Positions 1 through 6,063 of a stretch of DNA of 6,429 nt are shown in pieces. The number at the start of each line of letters is the position of its first letter. Within the stretch, counting starts at the first letter, position 1. The DNA is from Rhodocyclales bacterium (GTDB lineage: Bacteria; Pseudomonadota; Gammaproteobacteria; Burkholderiales; Rhodocyclaceae), in assembly GCA_021413665.1 (NCBI GenBank), contig JAIOPW010000431.1, forward strand, positions 1 through 6,429, given 5' to 3'. Below the pieces are notes generated by a model. It did not search any database. It was given only the letters and a program-made list of their open reading frames with translations, and had not been told where the DNA came from. The position numbers and the translations under genes are program-made.

Positions 1-1269
1 AACAAGGACACCGCCACCCGAACCGCTGTCCTCGCCCAGCGCACGCTGTCGGTCTTCGCCGACTGGCAGGTCGATCTGTGTCGCGGCGAGCAGCTTCCCG
101 ATGCCGACTACTGGAAGAAGCTGCACCAGATCTTTATCGCCGCCGAAACCCTCGGCATCGCCGCACGCGCCGTGAATGATCCGGTGCGTCACGGCAGTGC
201 GCAAACCAGCGCGCTGGCGGCCTACGCCGAATGCAACCTGCTGAGTACCGCCAGCCCCTACGAGCTGCCGGCCCGCCACCTGGCCTGGGTCGCGCGCTGG
301 GCCCGGCGCTGGGGCGCCAAACTGGCCTTGCTCAAGGCGCCGCCGGAGGACATCCGCAATCGCGCCGTGCCACTGTGGGTCAACCTGGCTTCCGATCGCC
401 CGGCGGGCTATGTGCCGCAATCGTCCGCCGGCGGTCGCTGGCTGGAAACCACGGAGCTGAGAAAGAGCCTGCTGGCGCGCATCGCCTTGCTGGAACAGGG
501 TCGCGCCCCGGCCGAACTACAGCTCGGTGACGATGTCACGCAGCCGGCGGCCGGCCAGTTGCTGCAGCGCGTGCTGCAACGCTGGTGCAAGGGCGGCGCG
601 GCGCGGCGCGAACTGCGCCAGCCCGCCAATGGCGGTTGCAGTTTCATTGCCGGCTTCGACGCCGTGCATTACCAGCTTTCGGGTCGGCAGGTGTTCAAGG
701 CTCCCGCCCGCGATGCGGCGACCTTGCGTCGCGAGCGCGAGGAATTCGAGACTTTCGGTGACCGCAGCCATCGCGCGCCCGGCCCTGACAAAGGCGATGA
801 TTCGCGCGTCGAGAGTTGGGACGTGATGGATGACTGGCGCCTGCTTGACGAATCGGATACCGGCCTGCGCATCAAGCGGCCGCTGAAGGAGGGCGTACGC
901 GTCGGCGCCGGCCTGCTGATCGCCGTCAAATCCGGCACCAACGCAAGCTTCACCCTGGGCAGCGTGCGCTGGGCACTGCGCGAAGGGAGCGACTCCCTTG
1001 CCGCGGGCATACAGCTCTTTCCCGGCGAACCGAAACCCGCATCCGTGAAAACCATGGAAGTCAGCGAGACGCCCGCCGCCTGGCGGCAGGCCTTCCTGCT
1101 ACCGGCAGTTCCCGCATTGCAACAACCGGCGAGCCTGGTGGTACCTGCCGGTACCTTCAAGCTCGACCGCAGCGTTGAAGTCATGGTCGATCAGCAAGTG
1201 CAGGTGCTGAAGCTGTTCCGCGTCCTTGATCGCGGCAACGAATTCGAGCGCTGCGACTTTCACGACTGA
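1..1269 (+). CDS. PilZ-domain protein, FimW-like (5' end outside window)
   Basis: The reading frame is open from base 1 to the TGA at 1267-1269 (422 codons). The GTG at 172 is therefore probably internal and the true start lies upstream. No membrane segment or signal peptide is visible, so the protein is probably cytoplasmic. A C-terminal PilZ-like domain spans about residues 275-342 of the visible part. It contains D283-E-S-D-T-G288, which fits the (D/N)xSxxG c-di-GMP motif, then a GSVRW strand ending at W324 and GIQLF (336-340). The N-terminal part has a 'LSTASPYELP' stretch followed by a helical region, and about 80 beta-rich residues follow the PilZ core. This layout resembles the FimW-type c-di-GMP receptors of Pseudomonas as I remember them; the family link is an inference. 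The second canonical c-di-GMP motif, RxxxR, is not seen upstream of the DxSxxG, so binding is uncertain. The gene ends convergently with phoR, overlapping it by 10 bp. Confidence 0.75.
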   Translation, partial: NKDTATRTAVLAQRTLSVFADWQVDLCRGEQLPDADYWKKLHQIFIAAETLGIAARAVNDPVRHGSAQTSALAAYAECNLLSTASPYELPARHLAWVARWARRWGAKLALLKAPPEDIRNRAVPLWVNLASDRPAGYVPQSSAGGRWLETTELRKSLLARIALLEQGRAPAELQLGDDVTQPAAGQLLQRVLQRWCKGGAARRELRQPANGGCSFIAGFDAVHYQLSGRQVFKAPARDAATLRREREEFETFGDRSHRAPGPDKGDDSRVESWDVMDDWRLLDESDTGLRIKRPLKEGVRVGAGLLIAVKSGTNASFTLGSVRWALREGSDSLAAGIQLFPGEPKPASVKTMEVSETPAAWRQAFLLPAVPALQQPASLVVPAGTFKLDRSVEVMVDQQVQVLKLFRVLDRGNEFERCDFHD

Positions 1270-2564
1270 ACCCGATGCGCCGGAAACACGGCGCTGAACT
1301 TCGACCCAAGACCTGGCTCGCTTTCGATCTGCAGCGTCGCCTGGTGCCGTTCCAGCACATGCTTGACGATGGCCAGACCAAGCCCGGTGCCGCCGGCTTC
1401 GCGCGAACGGCCACGATCCACGCGGTAGAAGCGTTCCGTAAGACGGGACAGATGCTGCGGCGCGATCCCGATGCCGCTGTCGCGCACCGAAAACCGCGCG
1501 CCGGCCGAGCCTTCGGCGCCCCAGCGCAGCACTATCGAGCCACCATCCGGGGTATAGCGCACCGCATTGCCCGCCAGATTGGCAAAGGCCGAACGCAACT
1601 CGCGGGTGCTGCCCAGTAGCCTGCGCGGCCCTTCGTTTTCAAGCGTGATTCGATGCCGCCCCGCTGAAAGCGCCTCCACCTCCTCGCAAATATCGGCCAG
1701 CATGGCGGCGATGTCGACCGGGTCTTCCAGCGGCGGCGGCGAATCGGTTTCCAGCGCTGAAAGCGTCAGCAAGTCATCGATCAGTTGCTGCATGCGCCTC
1801 GCCTGCTCGGCGGCGGTGTACAGGTAGTGCTCGATTTCGGCGGGCGGCGTGTCGTGCAGCGCATCCTGTGCCGTTTCGAGAAAACCAAGGGTGACGGTCA
1901 GCGGCGTCTTCAGCTCATGCGAGACGTTGGCAACGAAGTCGCGCCTCATGGTGGCGAGTTTCTGCAACTGCGTCACATCACGCACCAGAAGCAGGGTCCG
2001 CCCCGCAGCGAACGGTGCGGCCTGAACCTGCAGGCTGCGTCCCGGATTGCGCTGCGTGTGCAGTTCCAGCGGCACGCCGCGATGGTCCGGACTATTCAGA
2101 TAATCGAGGAACTCCGGCTCACGCAACAAGTGGGTGATGCGGCTGCCGGTGTCGACCGATGCCTTGAGGCCAAAACAGGCTTCGGCATGCAGGTTCATCC
2201 ACTCGATTGCGCGGTGGCCGTCGAGGATCATCACGCCGTCGGGCAGGGCTTCGGCGGCGCGGCGGAAACGGTCCAGTTCCTGGGTGGCCTGTTCGCGCTG
2301 CGCGCTGGAAAGGCGAGCCCGCTTGTGCAGCGCATCGAAGACCGCGCCCCAGGCGCCGCTGGCACTCGGCGTCGGCGTACCCAGCGGGCACCCTGCCCAG
2401 TGGATCAGCCGCAGCACCAGCCAGAGTTGGCGCAGGAAGAAGAAGCCGACGACGCCCAACGCCATCAGTTCCGCGCCGCGCTGGCCGGCCGCGAACCAGC
2501 CGGCCAGCGCCGCCAGCATCGTCAGCGCAATGGCCGTCAACAGTTCGCGGAGTACTGCGTTCAC
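1260..2564 (-). CDS. phoR: Phosphate regulon sensor histidine kinase PhoR
   Basis: This is the membrane kinase that phosphorylates PhoB under phosphate limitation, in concert with the Pst transporter and PhoU (family knowledge). The 434-residue protein matches the usual PhoR length. Two hydrophobic segments at about 8-26 and 33-54 form the PhoR-type N-terminal anchor. A PAS domain follows at about 100-195 ('LPDGVMILD' at 107-115). The HisKA H-box FVANVSHELKTPLT (210-223) carries the phospho-acceptor H216. The ATPase domain shows the N-box around N333 (ANLAGNAVRYTP), the G1 box DSGIGI (362-367) and the G2 box GGTGLGL (391-397). All catalytic motifs are intact. The start is GTG at 2564-2562, overlapping the phoB stop as GTGA, which suggests translational coupling; no strong Shine-Dalgarno is visible. 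The short N-terminus without a large periplasmic domain fits PhoR, which does not sense phosphate through an external domain. The 3' end overlaps the convergent PilZ gene. Confidence 0.95.
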   Translation of the reverse strand: MNAVLRELLTAIALTMLAALAGWFAAGQRGAELMALGVVGFFFLRQLWLVLRLIHWAGCPLGTPTPSASGAWGAVFDALHKRARLSSAQREQATQELDRFRRAAEALPDGVMILDGHRAIEWMNLHAEACFGLKASVDTGSRITHLLREPEFLDYLNSPDHRGVPLELHTQRNPGRSLQVQAAPFAAGRTLLLVRDVTQLQKLATMRRDFVANVSHELKTPLTVTLGFLETAQDALHDTPPAEIEHYLYTAAEQARRMQQLIDDLLTLSALETDSPPPLEDPVDIAAMLADICEEVEALSAGRHRITLENEGPRRLLGSTRELRSAFANLAGNAVRYTPDGGSIVLRWGAEGSAGARFSVRDSGIGIAPQHLSRLTERFYRVDRGRSREAGGTGLGLAIVKHVLERHQATLQIESEPGLGSKFSAVFPAHRVQS

Positions 2565-3247
2565 GCCGCCGAGATCCGGTAGCCGCTGCCGCGCACGGTC
2601 TGGATCAGGGCGTCATGGCCGCTGGCTTCGAGTGCGGCGCGCAAGCGGCGGATATGGACGTCAACCGTGCGCTCTTCGACGAAAACGTGATCGCCCCAGA
2701 CCTGGTCGAGCAATTGCGAGCGCCCATGCACACGCTCGGGATGCGTCATCAGGAAATGCAGGAGGCGGAATTCCGTCGGCCCGAGGTTCACCTCCGCGCC
2801 ACCGGCGGTAATGCGATGGGTCGCCGGATCCAGGCGCAAACCGCCGAGCTCGACCACGTCCTCGGTTGCCTGGGGGGCGTGCCGGCGCAGCACAGCCTTG
2901 ATGCGCGCTACCAGTTCGCGCGGACTGAAGGGCTTGGTCACGTAATCGTCGGCGCCAAGTTCCAGCGCTTCGATCTTGTCGCGCTCTTCGGCCCTGGCGG
3001 TGAGCATGATGACGGGCAGCATCCGGGTGCGCACCTCGCTGCGCAACAGACGCGCGAAGTCCACACCGCTCATTCCCGGCAGCATCCAGTCGAGCAGCAC
3101 CAGGTCGGGCAACGCCTCCTGTATCAGCCGGCGCGCGGTTTCGGCGTCCGACGCCAGTTGCACGACATGGCCGGCGCGGCGCAAATTGACCTCGATCAGC
3201 GACTGGATCGCCGGTTCATCTTCAACTACCAGTATCGTGGCGGGCAT
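2561..3247 (-). CDS. phoB: Phosphate regulon response regulator PhoB
   Basis: This is an OmpR/PhoB-family transcription factor that, once phosphorylated by PhoR, binds Pho boxes to activate phosphate-scavenging genes. The 228-residue protein has a receiver domain (about 3-118) with acidic-pocket residues E9 and D10, phospho-acceptor D53 in LLDWMLPG, T83 and K105 (TKPFSPRELVARIKAV). The stretch around residues 98-120 is nearly the same as E. coli PhoB. A winged-helix DNA-binding domain follows (about 132-226), including GPTEFRLLHFL, the recognition-helix region RTVDVHIRRLR (193-203) and the C-terminal hairpin VRGSGYRIS. The ATG at 3247-3245 gives the family-typical N-terminus MPATILVVEDE. Its Shine-Dalgarno is poor (only a TAAG-like stretch just upstream). 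The gene is first in the phoBR operon and is preceded by a Pho box, so it is probably autoregulated. Confidence 0.96.
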   Translation of the reverse strand: MPATILVVEDEPAIQSLIEVNLRRAGHVVQLASDAETARRLIQEALPDLVLLDWMLPGMSGVDFARLLRSEVRTRMLPVIMLTARAEERDKIEALELGADDYVTKPFSPRELVARIKAVLRRHAPQATEDVVELGGLRLDPATHRITAGGAEVNLGPTEFRLLHFLMTHPERVHGRSQLLDQVWGDHVFVEERTVDVHIRRLRAALEASGHDALIQTVRGSGYRISAA

Positions 3248-3275
3248 GGGCTTACAGGGCTAAGGGTCAAACTCC

Positions 3276-3309
3276 AGTCTATTGCAGCTTGATGACGGTT
3301 CCGTGACAT
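3276..3309 (-). promoter_or_regulatory. Pho box and -10 of the phoB promoter
   Basis: Read on the - strand, the region has ATGTCAC (3309-3303), a 4-bp spacer GGAA, and CCGTCAT (3298-3292). These are two 7-bp direct repeats at 11-bp periodicity, matching the consensus CTGTCAT-N4-CTGTCAT/C at about 6/7 each if the final C/T is allowed. Exactly 10 bp after the second repeat lies TAGACT (3281-3276), 4/6 to the sigma70 -10. This is the geometry of the E. coli phoB promoter, where the Pho box replaces the -35. The inferred transcript start is near 3269, giving a leader of about 22 nt before the phoB ATG. The motif match is seen in the sequence; PhoB binding is an inference. Confidence 0.72.
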
Positions 3310-3332
3310 CGATTCCGGCCTGTCGCGTACGC

Positions 3333-3338
3333 TATGAT
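3333..3338 (+). promoter_or_regulatory. Probable -10 of the DUF971-ubiE operon promoter
   Basis: TATGAT matches the sigma70 -10 consensus at 5/6 and lies about 27 bp upstream of the DUF971 ATG. This predicts a transcript start near 3345 and a leader of about 20 nt. No good -35 is seen at 16-18 bp; GTGACA (3303-3308, 5/6 to TTGACA) sits 24 bp away and is part of the opposing Pho box. The promoter may be weak or activator-dependent. Confidence 0.5.
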
Positions 3339-3352
3339 AGCGGCCCTACCAG

Positions 3353-3357
3353 AGGAG
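3353..3357 (+). promoter_or_regulatory. Ribosome binding site deciding the DUF971 start
   Basis: AGGAG within AGAGGAG lies 8 bases before the ATG at 3366. The frame is open further upstream, with a possible start at 3282, but that start would read through the -10 region and lacks a comparable site. The start at 3366 is therefore preferred. Confidence 0.75.
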
Positions 3358-3365
3358 CAATCATC

Positions 3366-3785
3366 ATGTCAGGTCTCGACAGCAAGACCCCGATTCCCAC
3401 CGAGATCACCCTGCACACGAAATCGCGCATGCTCGAGCTCACGTTCGACGACGGCGGCCACTACCGGTTGCCCGCCGAGTTCCTGCGCGTCTGGAGCCCG
3501 TCCGCCGAGGTCCGCGGCCACGGTCCGGGACAGGAAACGCTACAGACCGGCAAGCGCAATGTCGAGATCACCGCCCTCGAAGCGGTCGGCAACTACGCCG
3601 TACAGCCAACCTTCTCCGACGGCCACAACACCGGCATCTACTCGTGGGATCTGCTGCATAACCTGGGAGCCAACCATGAAGCGCTGTGGGCAGACTACCT
3701 CGAGCGGCTTGAAAAGGCAGGTGCCAGCCGCGATATAGACTCGACGACACAGCCACCAAAATCCGGCGGTTGCGGCAGCCACTGA
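3366..3785 (+). CDS. DUF971 / GBBH-like N-terminal domain protein
   Basis: This 139-residue protein is a stand-alone domain of the type found at the N-terminus of gamma-butyrobetaine hydroxylase (DUF971, GBBH-like_N). Recognisable elements are the early strand 'LELTFDDGGHYRLPAEFLRVWSPSAE' region (about 23-48, described by its ends), then 'VEITALEAVGNYAVQPTFSDGHNTGIYSW' (about 66-94), with the hallmark G-I-Y-S-W-D-L-L at 90-97. In GBBH this domain carries a Cys/His zinc site. Here the only cysteine is in the C-terminal tail GGCGSH, so that zinc site is absent. Related domains occur fused to or near Fe-S assembly proteins (family knowledge), but no biochemical role can be assigned. The gene is first in the probable operon, three bases before ubiE, and a link to quinone or Fe-S metabolism is an inference from this position. 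Confidence 0.88.
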   Translation: MSGLDSKTPIPTEITLHTKSRMLELTFDDGGHYRLPAEFLRVWSPSAEVRGHGPGQETLQTGKRNVEITALEAVGNYAVQPTFSDGHNTGIYSWDLLHNLGANHEALWADYLERLEKAGASRDIDSTTQPPKSGGCGSH

Positions 3786-3788
3786 CCA

Positions 3789-4520
3789 ATGACACAAACC
3801 CATTTCGGTTTCCAGACCGTAGACGAAAAGGAAAAGGCCCGGCGCGTGGCCGGCGTCTTCTCGTCCGTGGCGCAGAAATACGACGTGATGAACGATCTCA
3901 TGTCACTGGGTCTGCATCGCCTGTGGAAGAGGTTCACCATCGAAATTGCGGCACCGCGACCGGGCGAGCGGGTGCTCGACGTAGCCGGTGGCACCGCCGA
4001 CCTGTCCTCTGCTTTCGCCCGCCGCGTCGGCGCGACTGGCCAAGTCTGGCTCACCGACATCAACAATGCCATGCTCGGCGTCGGCCGCGACCGCCTGCTC
4101 GACGAGGGTGTGCTGGCGCCGGCGGCGCAGTGCGACGCCGAAAAACTGCCCTTCCCGGACAACCATTTCGACATCGTCACGGTGGCTTTCGGCCTGCGCA
4201 ACATGACGCACAAGGACAAGGCGCTGGTGGAAATGCGTCGCGTGCTGCGTCCGGGCGGACGGCTGCTGGTGCTGGAATTCTCGAAAGTATGGAAACCGCT
4301 GGAAAAGGTTTACGATGCCTATTCGTTCAAGCTGCTGCCCTGGCTGGGACAGAAAATCGCCGGGGATGCGGAGTCTTACCGCTACCTCGCCGAATCGATC
4401 CGCATGCATCCGGACCAGGAAGCGCTCAAGGCCATGATGGAACAAGCCGGCCTGGAACGTGTCGAAGTGTTCAACATGACAGCCGGCGTCGTCGCGCTGC
4501 ATCGTGGTTACAAGTTCTAA
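3789..4520 (+). CDS. ubiE: Ubiquinone/menaquinone biosynthesis C-methyltransferase UbiE
   Basis: This SAM-dependent methyltransferase C-methylates 2-polyprenyl-6-methoxy-1,4-benzoquinol in ubiquinone synthesis and demethylmenaquinol in menaquinone synthesis, if the latter is made. The 243-residue length is close to the family's usual about 250. The UbiE signature YDVMNDLMSLGLHRLWKR is at 31-48. SAM motif I VLDVAGGTADL is at 62-72, followed by acidic D90 at the end of strand 2 (WLTDIN). The post-motif region CDAEKLPFPDNHFD is at 115-128, AFGLRNM at 133-139 and RVLRPGG at 151-157. The C-terminus NMTAGVVALHRGYKF is almost that of E. coli UbiE. The ATG lies three bases after the DUF971 stop with little Shine-Dalgarno of its own, suggesting translational coupling. 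No key residue appears missing. Confidence 0.97.
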   Translation: MTQTHFGFQTVDEKEKARRVAGVFSSVAQKYDVMNDLMSLGLHRLWKRFTIEIAAPRPGERVLDVAGGTADLSSAFARRVGATGQVWLTDINNAMLGVGRDRLLDEGVLAPAAQCDAEKLPFPDNHFDIVTVAFGLRNMTHKDKALVEMRRVLRPGGRLLVLEFSKVWKPLEKVYDAYSFKLLPWLGQKIAGDAESYRYLAESIRMHPDQEALKAMMEQAGLERVEVFNMTAGVVALHRGYKF

Positions 4521-4521
4521 C

Positions 4522-4527
4522 GAGGAG
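4522..4527 (+). promoter_or_regulatory. Ribosome binding site deciding the Tim44-protein start
   Basis: GAGGAG lies 9 bases before the ATG at 4537, just after the ubiE stop. An in-frame GTG at 4504 lies inside ubiE; it would place a charged segment ahead of the signal peptide and bury this site, so 4537 is chosen. Confidence 0.75.
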
Positions 4528-4536
4528 AAGAAACAA

Positions 4537-5418
4537 ATGAAGCGACTGGTGATTGCCGCCTTTGCCGCGGTGGTAGGACTGGGCATGATGGCTCCCGAAG
4601 CGGAAGCCAAACGCCTGGGTGGTGGCAGTTCGATCGGCATGAAGCGTCAGGCGACGCCAGCGCCCTCGGCTCCGGCACAAGCCGGCAAGCCGGCTTCCGC
4701 TCCTGCTGCGGCCGCTGCACCCGCGGCCGCCGCCAAGCCGGCGGGCATGAGCCGCTTCCTCGGGCCTTTGGCCGGCCTCGCCGCCGGTCTGGGCATCGCC
4801 GCGCTGCTGTCGCACTTCGGCATGGGCGAAGGCATGGCAAACATGCTGCTGATCCTGGCGCTGGTCATGGTCGCCTTCTTCGTCATCCGCTGGCTGATGA
4901 GCAAACGCAGTCCCCAGCCCGGTATGCAATACGCCGGTGCCGGCCCAGGCAATACAGCGCCGGCGAACTTCAATCCGGCACCCGCGCAGTTCGGGAGCTC
5001 GGAAGTCGGCGCTGGCGCTGCGGCGACTGCTGCCGCTGTCCGCAACATTCCCGCCGATTTCGACGTCGAGGGCTTCCTGCGCCAGGCCAAGCTCAATTTC
5101 GTGCGCCTGCAGGCGGCCAATGACCGTGGCGACATGGACGACATCCGCGAATTCACCTCGCCCGAAATGTTCGCCGAGATCAAGATGCAGTATCAGGAAC
5201 GCGGCAGCAAGGCACAGGAAACAGACGTCATGCAACTCAACGCGGAACTGCTGGAAGTCACCACCGAAGACGGCCGCCATATCGCCAGCGTGCATTTCTC
5301 GGGCCTGCTGCGTGAGGAAGCCAGCGCCGCGCCGGAAGCCTTTGCCGAAGTCTGGCACCTGGCCAAGCCGCTCGACGGCAGCCGTGGCTGGAACGTGGCC
5401 GGCATCCAGCAGGTCTAG
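4537..5418 (+). CDS. Tim44-domain (Tim44-like) membrane or exported protein
   Basis: The protein has 293 residues. It opens with an N-terminal signal-like segment (MKRLVIAAFAAVVGLGMMAPEAEA split as basic start, hydrophobic core about 4-18 and an AEA site at 22-24). A low-complexity Ala/Pro linker follows (about 38-69), then hydrophobic stretches at about 73-91 and 102-120 that probably span the membrane, and a second flexible Gly/Ala/Pro stretch (130-168). The C-terminal Tim44-like domain is at about 172-293, with FLRQAKLNFVRLQAANDRGD (180-199), the IREFTSPEMFAEI segment (203-215) and a GW-containing final strand. Tim44-like domains in mitochondria tether Hsp70 to the import pore; bacterial relatives have no settled function. 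If residues 102-120 are the last membrane span, the side on which the domain lies depends on whether the first segment is cleaved. Its place between ubiE and ubiJ suggests a link to ubiquinone assembly or the membrane, as an inference only. Confidence 0.87.
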   Translation: MKRLVIAAFAAVVGLGMMAPEAEAKRLGGGSSIGMKRQATPAPSAPAQAGKPASAPAAAAAPAAAAKPAGMSRFLGPLAGLAAGLGIAALLSHFGMGEGMANMLLILALVMVAFFVIRWLMSKRSPQPGMQYAGAGPGNTAPANFNPAPAQFGSSEVGAGAAATAAAVRNIPADFDVEGFLRQAKLNFVRLQAANDRGDMDDIREFTSPEMFAEIKMQYQERGSKAQETDVMQLNAELLEVTTEDGRHIASVHFSGLLREEASAAPEAFAEVWHLAKPLDGSRGWNVAGIQQV

Positions 5419-5426
5419 TCTCGCAA

Positions 5427-5999
5427 ATGCAAGCCCTGCCCGCGCCGCTGCAAGCAGCCATCAACCACCTGCTCGGACAGGCGTCGTGGGCGCGCGAAAA
5501 GCTCGTTCCCTTCGCCGGACACTCGGCGCAGATCAAACTGCCGCCTTTCGAGGCGGCTTTTTTGATTGGCGAGGATGGCTGCATTTTCGCACCGGCGCCG
5601 GATGCGGACCTGGAGGTCAGCATTTCACTGCCGGCGGCAACGCCGCTGCTGGCGCTCCAGGGCAAGGATGCGGTGATGCGCGCGGCGCGCATCGAAGGTT
5701 CCGCCGAATTCGCCGAAACGCTGGGCTTCGTCATTCGCAACCTGCGCTGGGATGCCGAGGAAGATCTGTCGAAAATTGTCGGCGACATCGCGGCCCACCG
5801 CATCGTCACCGGCACCCGGGAGTTCGCCGGCTGGCAGCGGCAAGCGGCGCAGAACCTCGCCGCGAACCTCGCCGAGTATTTCACCGAAGAGCAGCCCCTG
5901 GTTGCGCGCCAGACCGACATCGCGGAATTTTCGAACGACATCGACCGCCTGCGCGACGACGTGGCGCGCCTGGAAAAGCGCCTGCAACGGCTGGCCTGA
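5427..5999 (+). CDS. ubiJ: Ubiquinone biosynthesis accessory factor UbiJ (SCP2 domain)
   Basis: UbiJ is a lipid-binding accessory protein of the aerobic ubiquinone-synthesis complex. Its SCP2 domain is thought to hold the polyprenyl intermediates for the Ubi enzymes (family knowledge). The 190-residue protein, against about 200 in E. coli, has an SCP2-like region at about 5-108 (hydrophobic strands around AAFLIGEDGCI, LEVSISLPAATPLLAL, and the helix-strand IEGSAEFAETLGFVI). The central RWDAEEDLSKIVGDIAAHRI (107-126) matches the typical 'W-x-E-E-D-L-S' feature. The C-terminal coiled coil at about 163-189 has leucines in heptad-like spacing (DRLRDDVARLEKRLQRL). The ATG follows the Tim44-gene stop by 8 bp and has no clear Shine-Dalgarno; AGGT at 5411-5414 is 12 bases away. 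The coding sequence contains a strong terminator-like hairpin near codon 40. ubiB, which follows ubiJ in many proteobacteria, is not in the window. Confidence 0.9.
   Translation: MQALPAPLQAAINHLLGQASWAREKLVPFAGHSAQIKLPPFEAAFLIGEDGCIFAPAPDADLEVSISLPAATPLLALQGKDAVMRAARIEGSAEFAETLGFVIRNLRWDAEEDLSKIVGDIAAHRIVTGTREFAGWQRQAAQNLAANLAEYFTEEQPLVARQTDIAEFSNDIDRLRDDVARLEKRLQRLA
5540..5563 (+). terminator. Intrinsic-terminator-like hairpin inside ubiJ
   Basis: GCCGCCT (5540-5546), loop TTCG (5547-5550), and AGGCGGC (5551-5557) form a perfect 7-bp, mostly G-C stem. It is followed at once by TTTTTT (5558-5563). This has every hallmark of a rho-independent terminator in the + direction. It lies about 113 bases into ubiJ, encoding residues around LPPFEAAFL, and the protein aligns with UbiJ through this point, so it is embedded in real coding sequence. 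Translating ribosomes would normally prevent the hairpin from forming. Whether it acts is unknown. Confidence 0.5.
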
Positions 6000-6000
6000 G

Positions 6001-6035
6001 CGAGCGGCCTGATGGCCCGCTCGAAATCTTCTATT
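6001..6035 (+). terminator. Possible terminator after ubiJ
   Basis: CGAGCGGCC (6001-6009), loop TGAT, and GGCCCGCTCG (6014-6023) pair in a 9-bp stem with one bulged C on the right arm. The tract that follows is only mildly T-rich (AAATCTTCTATT). It starts one base after the ubiJ stop. Its position fits the end of the operon transcript, but the weak T-tract makes efficiency doubtful. Confidence 0.45.
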
Positions 6036-6063
6036 GGCGATGGCGCCGGGCGCAACGCACAAT
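6034..6063 (+). promoter_or_regulatory. Possible promoter of the DUF3365 gene
   Basis: TTGGCG (6034-6039, 4/6 to the -35) and CACAAT (6058-6063, 4/6 to the -10) are separated by 18 bp, predicting a start near 6070 and a leader of about 36 nt. The position just after the possible terminator supports a separate transcript, but both hexamers are weak. Confidence 0.35.

Noticed and set aside
1140..1155. GGTACC-TGCC-GGTACC repeated palindrome
   Set aside because: It lies in the PilZ-protein coding frame, is short and isolated, and has no second copy or T-run; it is most simply a chance result of the codons used.
1785..2582. A 265-codon + strand open frame opposite phoR
   Set aside because: It mirrors the phoR coding sequence, has no ribosome binding site or domain, and phoR is unambiguous on the other strand.
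2207..3292. A 361-codon + strand open frame opposite phoB and phoR
   Set aside because: It is antisense to two genes with intact catalytic motifs, its translation is Arg/Pro/Ala-rich without domains, and such frames are expected in GC-rich coding DNA.
3282..3365. An upstream extension of the DUF971 reading frame
   Set aside because: It would overlap the Pho box and the -10 region; the ATG at 3366 has a strong ribosome binding site and gives a normal domain start.
4678..4740. GC-rich short repeats and small inverted repeats such as AAGCCGGC copies
   Set aside because: They come from the Ala/Pro/Lys low-complexity linker of the Tim44-domain protein and show no regular unit or array.
4471..5358. 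A 295-codon - strand open frame opposite the Tim44-domain gene
   Set aside because: The + strand gene has a ribosome binding site, signal peptide and Tim44 domain. The antisense product is low-complexity Gly/Arg/His-rich and recognisable as nothing.
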